This document shows, in pieces, positions 19,223 to 26,624 of a stretch of 64,000 nt of DNA (its first letter is position 1; the number at the start of each line of letters is the position of its first letter). The notes under the pieces are model-generated. The model was not told the origin of the DNA and searched no databases. It was given only the letters and a program-made list of their open reading frames with translations. A program made the translations under genes and the position numbers. This DNA is from Sandaracinaceae bacterium (GTDB lineage: Bacteria; Myxococcota_A; Polyangia; Polyangiales; Houyiibacteriaceae): contig JACKEJ010000007.1 of NCBI GenBank assembly GCA_020633055.1, positions 682,001 through 746,000 of the forward strand, given 5' to 3'.

Positions 19223-20329
19223 GTGTTGCTCGAGTCCAGCGCTGGTCACCTCGAAGCCCGCGACGCCTCCCCCGTCCAGCCCGAGCGCACCGAAGACCAC
19301 TCGCCCATCGACGACACGTTCGTGCGCGCGCATGCGCCCTTCGTGCGTCGGTGCCTGGTGCGCTTCGGGGTCTACGGTGCGGATGCGGACGACGCGGTCC
19401 AAGACGTGTTCGTCATCGCGATGCGCAGGTCCGGAGCGCTGGACACGAGCACCTCCCCACGCCCTTGGCTCTACACCGTCGCGCGCAACGTCGCGCATAA
19501 CGCGCGCAGGCAACGACGACGGGGCGAGCTGGCCATGGACGTTCCACCCGAGGTGAGCATCCCGGCGGAGCAAGAGCGCGTGGTCCACGAACGAGAGGCC
19601 CGCTCGCTCGTGCACCGGGCCCTCGACGCGCTCCCCTCCGCCCAGCGCGACGTCGTCATCCTGCACCGCCTGGAGGGTTGGCCGATGGAGCGCGTAGCCG
19701 AGACGGTCGGGTGTCCTGTCGCCACCGCGCACTCTCGTCTCAGACTGGGTACCCACCGACTTCGTCAAACAATCCGCCGTCAGGCCTTCCGCGCTCGCTG
19801 CGCTGCAGTCCTCGCCGCGTTGCTCGGAGCGCTCGCCTCGCCCCCGACCGCGGCCGCTGCGGCGATCTCCGTGACATGCATCGTCGTTGGAGTGGTCGTG
19901 GCGGTCCAGACAAATGCGTCGCCCAGCGCCGTCGCGTCGCCACCGGCACACCACGCGGAAGTGAACACGGGCGTTCCCACGCGTCCAAGCGTGCCGGCCC
20001 AAGACACGCCCGAAGACGCCCCTCCCGTGAGCTCGCGAGAAGCGCCCACCATCGTCCCGCCGAGACCCCGCTCCCATCGCTCGCGGGGGCTCGGCGGCGT
20101 CGAGCCCAGCACAGAGGCCTCGCAGCCGGCACTCCCAGAAGACGACACGGACGCGCTCATCGCGGAGACGCGGGCGCTCGCGCGAGCGAGGGCGCTCACT
20201 GAGACGGCTCCCGACGCCGCGCAGCGCGCGCTCCAGGCCTACGACGCGCAGTTCCCCGACGGGCAGCTCCGAAGGGAACGCGACGCCATCCAGCGTGCGC
20301 TCGACGCGCGGAGCCCGCATCCACCGTGA
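19223..20329 (+). CDS. ECF sigma factor with C-terminal transmembrane extension
   Basis: A 368-residue protein. Residues about 30-190 are an ECF sigma factor: region 2 (DADDAVQDVFVIAMRR, PWLYTVARNVAHNARR) and region 4 (LDALPSAQRDVVILHRLEG and AETVGCPVATAHSRLRLG helix-turn-helix). After region 4 comes a hydrophobic helix (ISVTCIVVGVVVAVQT), a Pro/Thr-rich linker and a C-terminal helical TPR-like segment (ALQAYDAQFPDGQL). The tail looks like what myxobacteria often encode as a separate membrane partner next to ECF factors, so sigma and anchor may be fused here. The GTG start follows GGAGGG at the end of the lipoprotein gene. Confidence 0.85.
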   Translation: MLLESSAGHLEARDASPVQPERTEDHSPIDDTFVRAHAPFVRRCLVRFGVYGADADDAVQDVFVIAMRRSGALDTSTSPRPWLYTVARNVAHNARRQRRRGELAMDVPPEVSIPAEQERVVHEREARSLVHRALDALPSAQRDVVILHRLEGWPMERVAETVGCPVATAHSRLRLGTHRLRQTIRRQAFRARCAAVLAALLGALASPPTAAAAAISVTCIVVGVVVAVQTNASPSAVASPPAHHAEVNTGVPTRPSVPAQDTPEDAPPVSSREAPTIVPPRPRSHRSRGLGGVEPSTEASQPALPEDDTDALIAETRALARARALTETAPDAAQRALQAYDAQFPDGQLRRERDAIQRALDARSPHPP

Positions 20330-20395
20330 GCCAGTCGTTGGGCCCGGAGGACTAGAGTGGGGTGCGCAGGCCGGAGTGCTAGCCTCCGCGACCTC

Positions 20396-20863
20396 ATGCG
20401 CTGGCCATTCTCCAAGAAGCATCCCCCACTCAGCATCCCACCGCGAGACGCCCAACGCTGGACCGTCGCGGAGGGCGACGTTGGCGGTGGACCTCTCATC
20501 GTCCCCAGCAACGACGCGGCGCGCGAGCTCGCAGGACACCCAGACCTGCCCATCAAGCTCGGCTTGGCAGTGCCGCTCAACCGCCCCGCTCCCGGGGGCC
20601 TGCCGGACGCGGATGAGAACGCCGAGCTCGGGCGGGTCGAGGACCTCATCGTGGAGCGCGTGCTCGCGGCAGGCGTCGCGGTGCACGCGATGAGCCTCAC
20701 CACGGGCGTGATGAAGGAGTTCGTGTTCTACGTCGCGCCCGGCATGGACATCGCCACGGTGCACACGCGTCTGCGCGACGAGGTGTCGAGCCACGACGTG
20801 CAGTGCATGGCGGTCAAGGACCCGAAGTGGGCCTCGTATCGTGAATTCGTTCCTTCGCCGTGA
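20396..20863 (+). CDS. DUF695-like hypothetical protein
   Basis: A 155-residue soluble protein. The N-terminal WTVAEGDVGGGPLIV and the ending KDPKWASYREFVPS follow the pattern I associate with DUF695, a family of unknown function; moderate certainty. TAGCCT at 20380-20385 lies 10 nt before the ATG. It sits downstream of the ECF sigma gene with its own apparent promoter. Confidence 0.7.
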   Translation: MRWPFSKKHPPLSIPPRDAQRWTVAEGDVGGGPLIVPSNDAARELAGHPDLPIKLGLAVPLNRPAPGGLPDADENAELGRVEDLIVERVLAAGVAVHAMSLTTGVMKEFVFYVAPGMDIATVHTRLRDEVSSHDVQCMAVKDPKWASYREFVPSP

Positions 20864-20954
20864 CCACCGAAGACGGCGGCGTCCAGCCAACGTGCTCCGA
20901 AAGCGAAGGCCGTAGGCGGTTCGCTATCCTCGGGGCCCTTTCAACGAGGTCCCC

Positions 20955-21197
20955 GTGAAGAAGTTCGTAGTGCCCGTGGTCTGTGCGCTCGTAGGTTGCG
21001 CCGCCGGCGTTGCCATGCCCGCCATCACCGCTCAGTCGTTCTCAACGCCCGCCAACGTCGTGCCGCTGCAGGCGTTCTGTGAGCGCGTCAACAACCGAAC
21101 CCTCAGCGAAGCCGTCCTACGCAACGGCGCACAAGGGTTCCACATCACCGTCGTCACGGGCGGTGGGACCGCGTGCTTCGAGCGGCCCGCCCAGTAG
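20955..21197 (+). CDS. Small secreted protein
   Basis: 80 residues with a signal sequence (KKFVVPVVCALVGCAAGVAMPAITAQ) and a mature part of about 55 residues containing two cysteines (AFCERVN, GTACFE). Family not recognised. GTG start at 20955 with GAGG 9 nt upstream; a TATCCT hexamer lies about 25 nt upstream. Confidence 0.7.
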   Translation: MKKFVVPVVCALVGCAAGVAMPAITAQSFSTPANVVPLQAFCERVNNRTLSEAVLRNGAQGFHITVVTGGGTACFERPAQ

Positions 21198-21301
21198 CGC
21201 GTCGCCCCAACGCCACGCCACCGCTGCGACGCGTCGCTGCAGCTCGTTGACGCGGCGTCCCGCGCGATGGGAGAACGAAGCCTTCACCGAGAGACCCCGA
21301 G

Positions 21302-21850
21302 ATGAAGGCACCTACGCTTCCGAGAACGTGGATGGTCACTGCGCTCCTGCTCGCGCTCCCCTCGTGTGCCGAGCACCATCGTCTGGCGGATGGGGGCGTG
21401 GAGGACGTCGGCCTGGCGGACGGCGGGAGCACAGACACCGGGAGCGCAGACACCGGGGCCCTCGACACGGCGGTGGAGCCGATGGACATCGGGCCTCGAC
21501 CCGATGCGGGGGACCTCGACTGCGGCATCCACGCGGCGGAGGTGCACTACATCGGCGCCAACCTCGACCCGGTCCCCATCGTGGACCTCGTCGTGGGCGA
21601 AGGTGTGTATTGCTGGCGCGTTGGCGTCCTCGCTTCCCAGGCGGAGGCTGCCGAGATGAGCGAGCTTCCGTGGGTGCAGTGCGAGGTCTCCAACGTCGGG
21701 GCGGCCGACTACCTGTGTCGAGAGACGGCGACCCTTTCGGCCTCCGGGAATCCGCTTCTGATCACGCAGGACATCGTGGATGGCCTGTGCTGGTTGACCG
21801 CAGTGGCTCCGCACTCTGCGACCCCGGCGTGCATCCGGCCGACGTTCTGA
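21302..21850 (+). CDS. Hypothetical lipoprotein
   Basis: A 182-residue predicted lipoprotein: signal VTALLLALPSC with lipobox cysteine near residue 22, then an Asp/Gly/Thr-rich tether (GGSTDTGSADTG) typical of myxobacterial surface lipoproteins. The folded part has six cysteines, probably in disulfides. Function unknown. It converges with the leftward membrane protein 8 nt away. Confidence 0.72.
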   Translation: MKAPTLPRTWMVTALLLALPSCAEHHRLADGGVEDVGLADGGSTDTGSADTGALDTAVEPMDIGPRPDAGDLDCGIHAAEVHYIGANLDPVPIVDLVVGEGVYCWRVGVLASQAEAAEMSELPWVQCEVSNVGAADYLCRETATLSASGNPLLITQDIVDGLCWLTAVAPHSATPACIRPTF

Positions 21851-21858
21851 AAGAAGGC

Positions 21859-22182
21859 TCAGAACACCTGCGGACGACACGTGTCCGGGCACCCCAGGGA
21901 AACGACCCGCAGCTGCGCCCAGGAGGCACCACCGACCGCCGCGACGAGCGAGACGACGGTCGCGGCCAATGCATAGCCGAGCAAGCCGCAGGTGTGGAAC
22001 CCCGAGGCCGCAGTGCCGGTGTGTACGCCCGGGAGCGTAGCTGCGATGGCGATGAACACGGGGCCAAACGCCAACACCGATAGCGTGAAGACGATGAGCG
22101 CGACCGACACCGCGAAGAGCTCGTGGATCGGGGTGGGCTGGAGCCACTGATGCTCGGGGTCTGGCGCGAACGGGTCCGTCAT
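21859..22182 (-). CDS. Small membrane protein
   Basis: 107 residues with two hydrophobic helices (FAVSVALIVFTLSVLAF; GLLGYALAATVVSLVAAVGG) and a short C-terminal tail ending CPDTCRPQVF. No known family. A degraded copy of its last 19 codons occurs at 25616-25675, so it belongs to a local family. ATG at 22182 with GAGCGGG upstream. Confidence 0.65.
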   Translation of the reverse strand: MTDPFAPDPEHQWLQPTPIHELFAVSVALIVFTLSVLAFGPVFIAIAATLPGVHTGTAASGFHTCGLLGYALAATVVSLVAAVGGASWAQLRVVSLGCPDTCRPQVF

Positions 22183-22567
22183 GACCCGCTCAGCGTGGCG
22201 TATGGCGATGCCGCAGGCCAGTCGCTCACGTGCAACCCGTCGCGGCGGAACCCTTCCCGCGTCGCTGCCTCGACGCCCAACCCATCGACTCGCTGAGGAA
22301 GCTGCAGACGAACTCCGCATCCGTCTCCGACCCGACGAAGACGCCCCTCTCCACCTCGTCGTCACGGAGCTGCACGTCCACGTGCGGAACCGCTGGACCG
22401 AACCACCAAACCCATATGCTGTAGGGAGACATCCAAAGTCGCTTGATCACGCGCGTAGCGACGTAGGGATGGCGCACATCGTCGATGCATATGCGCCGCT
22501 TCCCGAACTGAACCTCCCCCCACCTGGCGGACACCTGAGATAGCGCGAGAATGCGCAGGAGTGTCCG

Positions 22568-22882
22568 ATGAAGCAGAAGAAACAACCCTCCCTGGCGCGG
22601 CGTGCTCGTCGTTCGTTCACGCCTGAATTCAAGTCCGATGCGGTGCGGCTGGTGAAGAGCGGGAAGTCCATCCCGACGGTCGCGCGGGAGCTCGAGCTCA
22701 CCGAGACGGCGCTCCGTGAGTGGGTGCGACGTAGCGATGCGGACGCCGGGGCTCGTCAAGACGTGCTGACCACGGACGAGCGGCAGGAGCTGGCCCGCCT
22801 CCGCCGTGAGAACCGTCAGCTGCGCCAGGAACGCGAAATCCTAAAAGCGGCGGCCACCTTCTTCGCCAAGGAGAGCGCGTGA
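22568..22882 (+). CDS. IS3-family transposase OrfA
   Basis: 104 residues: an N-terminal helix-turn-helix (FTPEFKSDAVRLVKSGKS, ARELELTETALREWV) that recognises the IS ends, then a leucine-zipper helix (LARLRRENRQLRQEREILK) for oligomerisation. It overlaps orfB by 4 nt (GTGA). In the family OrfA alone regulates, and a -1 frameshift makes the OrfAB transposase; a CTAAAAG run at 22842-22848 is the only weak slip candidate. Confidence 0.93.
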   Translation: MKQKKQPSLARRARRSFTPEFKSDAVRLVKSGKSIPTVARELELTETALREWVRRSDADAGARQDVLTTDERQELARLRRENRQLRQEREILKAAATFFAKESA

Positions 22883-23754
22883 GGTATGCGTTCATCGCCG
22901 AGAAGAAGGTGGCCTTCCCCACCGCCGCGCTGTGTCGCGTACTGGGAGTCTCGCGCAGTGGCTTCTACGGCTACCTGGCCGAGCCCGAGACCGAACGAGA
23001 GCAGCGCGACGCCGTGCTCGTGGCGAAGACGCGTGCCGTGTTCGACGAGCACAAGGGTCGATACGGCAGCCCTCGTGTTCACCGTGAGCTCCGTGAGCGC
23101 GGCGACATCGTGAGTGAGAAGAAGGTCGCCCAGGTCATGCGCGACCACGGCCTCGTGGCGCGGCGAAAGCGAAGGTTCCGAGCCACGACCGACTCGAAGC
23201 ACGACGACCCCATCGCGCCGAATCTCCTCGAGCGCGATTTCACGGCGACCGGCCCCAACGAGGCTTGGGTGACCGACGTGACGGCCGTGTGGACCCACGC
23301 CGGTTGGATCTTCCTGGCGGCCATCCTCGATCTGTTCTCGCGGCGCGTCGTGGGGTGGGCGACGAGCGCGAGCAACGACCGCTTCCTCGCCATCGACGCC
23401 CTGCGAGCCGCCCTCGTCGCGCGCCGCCCTCCTGCCGGGCTGCTGCATCACTCCGACCGTGGCAGTCCCTACGCCAGCGGCGACTACCGCCGTGAACTTG
23501 AACGGGCGGGCATCATCGCCAGCATGAGCCGGAAGGGCGACTGCTGGGACAACGCGGTCGCCGAGAGCTTCTTCGCGACGTTCAAGGTGGAGGCCTTGGG
23601 CGACCACGTGCCCCGAGACCACGACGCCGCCATCGCCATCGTCCGCGACTACATCGACGGCTACTACAACCCCAAGCGGAGGCACTCGTTCATCGACTAC
23701 GAGTGCCCCATCCAGTTCGAACTCAAGTGCCAACTCGCCGCGATGGCGGCATAG
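22879..23754 (+). CDS. IS3-family transposase OrfB, DDE integrase core
   Basis: 291 residues. An N-terminal HTH_21-like region (KGRYGSPRVHRELRERG) is followed by an rve/DDE core: first Asp in WVTDVT, second in HHSDRGSPYAS, Glu in NAVAESFFATFK, with the IS3-type spacing; ends GYYNPKRRHSFIDYECP. All catalytic residues are present. The GTG at 22879 overlaps the orfA stop; the protein may also be made as an OrfAB fusion by frameshift. Confidence 0.95.
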   Translation: MRYAFIAEKKVAFPTAALCRVLGVSRSGFYGYLAEPETEREQRDAVLVAKTRAVFDEHKGRYGSPRVHRELRERGDIVSEKKVAQVMRDHGLVARRKRRFRATTDSKHDDPIAPNLLERDFTATGPNEAWVTDVTAVWTHAGWIFLAAILDLFSRRVVGWATSASNDRFLAIDALRAALVARRPPAGLLHHSDRGSPYASGDYRRELERAGIIASMSRKGDCWDNAVAESFFATFKVEALGDHVPRDHDAAIAIVRDYIDGYYNPKRRHSFIDYECPIQFELKCQLAAMAA

Positions 23755-24140
23755 TCAACCTGTCCGCTCGACGGGGGGAAGTTCAAACCAGCCACCAACC
23801 TCGATGTGGGTCAGCGTGACGTAGATGCGCATGGGCACGAACGTGCGGTGGATGTACACCGGGATCGTCGCCAGGGAGGCGACCAAGACCCACAGGAGCG
23901 ACTGACGAAACCGCCACGTGCCCCCCCTCCGCGTTCCCGACGAGTTGCCATCACGACGCGTAGGCGAGGACCCCGCCCAACACCACCCACTCCAGAAGCA
24001 CCGTCGCGAGATGCGCCCTTTGTTCGAGCACGAAGCCCCGATTGCTGTCGAGCGCACGAACCGCCATGCCCTTGGGAGGGTCTAGCCTGAGAGGGCCGGC
24101 GTCGTCGGTAGCGGGGAGCATCGTCACACCGAAGTGGGCA

Positions 24141-24905
24141 CTACGCGTCCATCCGTTGCTCGGCGACGATCAGCGCGCGCCTCACCCACCACTGCGCATA
24201 CGTAAAGAACCCATACCCTCGAGCGGGCGAGTAGGCGTCAGCCGCGCTGCGCAGGCCGACAACGCCGCCGTTGAACAGGCGGTGGAGCCCCGTCGACCCA
24301 CGCTGATGTCGGTCCAGCGCCAAGTGCAGCGTTGGTGCCAAACACGCATCCACGAGGACGCGCGCGGCCGCGTCGTAGGTCGCATTGGCCGAACGCAGCG
24401 CTTCGGCGTTGCGCGCGGCGCGCCTTGCGTCGGTAAACGCGTCATGTGAACCAGCGAGATCGAACGCCGCCTGGATGGACACGCGGCCCTCTTCGGGCGT
24501 GGCGCGGCGCACGTCCATCAGGTGGCTCTCGATGCGCTCGAACAACGGTTGATCGAGCACGTCCTCAGGCTGCGCGAGGAGTTGGTTGCGTCGTTCGACG
24601 ACCGTCCCAAGGAGGCGATCGGCGGCCGTGTCGTCGACGACCAACAGCCGTTCTAGGCACCGACCGCGTGCGTCTCCCAGCTCGGCGACGATCGCGCGAA
24701 GCTCCGGCAAGTGGGTCAGCGACGGGTCGCGGCCTTGCATCAACGGCGGAGCTACCGCGGCGAACCCGTCGAAGTCTCGTTCGGATTCGGGGGCCGCTAG
24801 GAACGCATCGTAGGCTGGCCGTGCCCGCGCGAAGTCGACCCTTTCGCCATGGCGACCGAGGTCTCGCAGTATGTCCCGCCAGCGCACGCGAAGAGCTTGC
24901 ACCAC
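24141..24905 (-). CDS. Sigma-factor-like protein ending after region 2
   Basis: About 254 residues. The last 70 residues resemble sigma-70 region 2: LVDACLAPTLHLALDRH, then GVVGLRSAADAYSPARGYG and FFTYAQWWVRRAL, corresponding to the core-binding and -10-melting helices (compare FSTYATWWIRQAI). The protein stops right there, without regions 3 and 4, so it cannot recognise a -35 element in the usual way. The N-terminal 180 residues are helical and unlike known sigma domains. Start uncertain: GTG 24905 lies just downstream of two direct repeats, while GTG 24944 would place them inside the gene. Not obviously truncated by mutation. Confidence 0.65.
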   Translation of the reverse strand: MVQALRVRWRDILRDLGRHGERVDFARARPAYDAFLAAPESERDFDGFAAVAPPLMQGRDPSLTHLPELRAIVAELGDARGRCLERLLVVDDTAADRLLGTVVERRNQLLAQPEDVLDQPLFERIESHLMDVRRATPEEGRVSIQAAFDLAGSHDAFTDARRAARNAEALRSANATYDAAARVLVDACLAPTLHLALDRHQRGSTGLHRLFNGGVVGLRSAADAYSPARGYGFFTYAQWWVRRALIVAEQRMDA

Positions 24906-24908
24906 AAC

Positions 24909-24946
24909 GGCGGTGTGTCCACCGCACACTGGCGGCGTGTCCACCG
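24909..24946 (-). promoter_or_regulatory. Two direct repeats upstream of the sigma-like gene
   Basis: GGCGGTGTGTCCACCG (24909-24924) and GGCGGCGTGTCCACCG (24931-24946) differ at one base and are 22 bp apart, two helical turns. This spacing fits a dimeric activator or repressor site immediately before the start at 24905. Confidence 0.5.
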
Positions 24947-24971
24947 AACCGACGAAGGCAAGGCACCGAGG

Positions 24972-25517
24972 CTAGCTCTTGGGTTGGATGCGGGAGACCT
25001 CCACCACGTAGTACGGGCCTGGTTCCCAACCGCCACCGGCGAAGTACTCCGCGCCGGCGAGCGCGTCCCCGAGCGTCGCGAAGAGGCACTGGGCGTTCGT
25101 CGTGCACTCCCGGGCGCCCCCGTTGCAGGACAGCGGGGAGCACTCGAAGGCATCGCTTCCGCTGTGGTTCACGGCGTCGAATCCGAGCAACTCGGTGCTG
25201 GCCGTCGGCGGCGGCGCGGCGGCGATCCCTGCGAAGTCCACGGGTTGCCACCCGTCGGACGCGCGGTCTTCGTGCCAGATGCGCAGCGCCAACATGGCGT
25301 AGGCGCTCGCCGTGTCCTCCGGGACCAGGCTCCAGGCGCCCTCGACGGTGTCGAACGCTCCGAACCGGTTGTGCTCCCATCGCTCGAACCACGCAGGAGG
25401 CGCGGCCGAGATGCAGTTGCTGACGGACCACACGCCCGCGACCCGTGCTGGCAACGCCATCTCGGCGGACGGGGAAACGATGACTTTGGGGAGGTATCCA
25501 ACGAAGATGAACGCCAT
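24972..25517 (-). CDS. Hypothetical protein
   Basis: 181 residues, no clear signal peptide or membrane helix. It contains several cysteines late in the chain (AFECSPLSCNGG, ECTTNAQCLF) spaced as in secreted disulfide proteins, but the export signal is not evident. Family not recognised. TAGGCT on the minus strand (25524-25529) is 6 nt before the ATG, a leaderless start. Confidence 0.62.
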   Translation of the reverse strand: MAFIFVGYLPKVIVSPSAEMALPARVAGVWSVSNCISAAPPAWFERWEHNRFGAFDTVEGAWSLVPEDTASAYAMLALRIWHEDRASDGWQPVDFAGIAAAPPPTASTELLGFDAVNHSGSDAFECSPLSCNGGARECTTNAQCLFATLGDALAGAEYFAGGGWEPGPYYVVEVSRIQPKS

Positions 25518-25615
25518 GGATCGAGCCTAGGGTACTCGGCACGGGATGGTCGACGGCCGCGAGGAATCATGGTCCCCGCCGACGCACGCGAGGCGCCCAC
25601 GGGTCGATGGCAGCG

Positions 25616-25675
25616 TCAGAACACCTGGGGGCGAGAAGGGTCCGGGTTCCATCGAGCCAAGACACGCAGCTGTGC
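25616..25675 (-). pseudogene. Relic of a paralogue of the membrane protein at 21859
   Basis: Read leftward the frame gives AQLRVLARWNPDPSRPQVF-stop, against AQLRVVSLGCPDTCRPQVF-stop in the intact gene (12 of 19 identical); the DNA aligns without gaps. It directly follows the stop of the next gene, so only the last codons of a second copy survive, probably after a deletion or recombination. Confidence 0.6.
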
Positions 25676-26596
25676 TCAGTGGGAGCCGTCGACATCTTCC
25701 GATGCGACGGTGGTGAACCCGCCCACGGGCAGCTCTGGGTGTGCGGAAATGAAGCGACGCACGGGAGCAGGAACGCCTGCGAACGGAGAGAGTACGGGCC
25801 CCAACGCGTTCACGTCGACGTAGCGCGAGGTGCTGTAGGCGCTCCAGTCACCGTCCGAGCCGGAGTACGGCACGTCGCACGTGACCTGATAGCGCAGTCT
25901 CTGGCCGTGCGCGTCGAGCACGGGAAACGCCGCCACGACCGAGAAGCTGTCGCTGCAGTCTTCGTCGCTGGAAACGGGATGTTCCATGGCATCGCGTTGC
26001 GCCGCCGCGAGACGCGTGCGTGTCAGTCGGGTCGCCGGCAAGAAGTCGACCGTACGGAGCGAGCGGAGGTCGATGGCGCGCAGCGAAGTGCGCCACTCGC
26101 CGTGGGCCGCACCACAGCTGTACTCCCAGTCCCTGCGTCGCACGAACAGGAGCGGACCGATGCTCGCGACGAGCTCATCGGTGACGGTTCGCTCACCGAT
26201 CGGGACCTCGGACGGAAGCGTCTCCCACAACGGGACCTGGCGTTGCGGTCCCCGGAGGTCGAGCTCCGAGACACGTCCACGCTTGGTCGCGACGCCACGT
26301 CCGTCTCCTTCTCCTCGCCCGCAGTTCACGAACCAGGCGTTGCGCGGGCGAGGAACGGGTGTGACGCGCTGCCCGCCGACGCTCAACGTCACACCCCGGG
26401 TGCGCGCCTGCACGCGACCGTTGGCGTCGACGGCGTACGTCCACGCTGGCCCGGGCTCCACCCAGTCACGCTCGCCCGCCTGCCGCGTCCACACCAGCGC
26501 AACCACCGCAGCGCGTGGCTGCGCCCGCGAGACGCCGACGACGACTCCGGTCACCGTGCACCCAGCGAGGATGAGTACGACCCGTACGCGCAGCAT
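25676..26596 (-). CDS. Hypothetical exported protein
   Basis: 306 residues. The N-terminus LRVRVVLILAGCTVTGVVVG is a signal or anchor helix; LAGC could be a lipobox, so a lipoprotein is possible. The rest is a globular domain with few cysteines (FVNCGRGEG, YSCGAAHG, DEDCSDSF) that suggest disulfides outside the cytoplasm. No family recognised. Start at ATG 26596; the longer frame runs back into the sulfatase gene. It lies 28 nt downstream of the sulfatase-fold lipoprotein, probably one operon. Confidence 0.65.
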   Translation of the reverse strand: MLRVRVVLILAGCTVTGVVVGVSRAQPRAAVVALVWTRQAGERDWVEPGPAWTYAVDANGRVQARTRGVTLSVGGQRVTPVPRPRNAWFVNCGRGEGDGRGVATKRGRVSELDLRGPQRQVPLWETLPSEVPIGERTVTDELVASIGPLLFVRRRDWEYSCGAAHGEWRTSLRAIDLRSLRTVDFLPATRLTRTRLAAAQRDAMEHPVSSDEDCSDSFSVVAAFPVLDAHGQRLRYQVTCDVPYSGSDGDWSAYSTSRYVDVNALGPVLSPFAGVPAPVRRFISAHPELPVGGFTTVASEDVDGSH

Positions 26597-26624
26597 GGAT
26601 GCCAAACCTGCGCGAGACGACGAT

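Larger units (their letters stand above)
22509..23785 (+). mobile_element. IS3-family insertion sequence, intact, 1277 bp
   Basis: The left end (TGAACCTCCCCCC...) and the reverse complement of the right end (TGAACTTCCCCCC...) agree at 20 of the first 25 positions. Both flanks carry AAC (22506-22508 and 23786-23788), a 3-bp target duplication typical of IS3. It contains intact orfA and orfB in the usual -1 frame relation. Perfect duplication and open frames indicate a recent insertion and a probably active copy. Confidence 0.95.
22226..24067 (-). pseudogene. Membrane-protein gene split by the IS3-family element
   Basis: Two coding fragments flank the insertion: 23786 to about 24067 (N-terminal, with TM helix SLLWVLVASLATIPVYI) and 22226-22508 (C-terminal). 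Removing the element and one AAC duplicate joins THIEVGGW directly to FGKRRICIDD in one frame, giving a membrane-anchored protein ending FVCSFLSESMGW and beyond. The 5' end needs a further correction: either the short frame from ATG 24067 (MAVRALDSNRGF) is joined by a one-base shift near 23952, or ATG 23951 (MATRRER) is joined through a G7 run at 23931-23937 that would need eight Gs. Family not recognised. Confidence 0.8.

Noticed and set aside
18908..20890. Leftward 660-residue open frame
   Set aside because: Antisense to the FG-GAP lipoprotein and ECF sigma genes.
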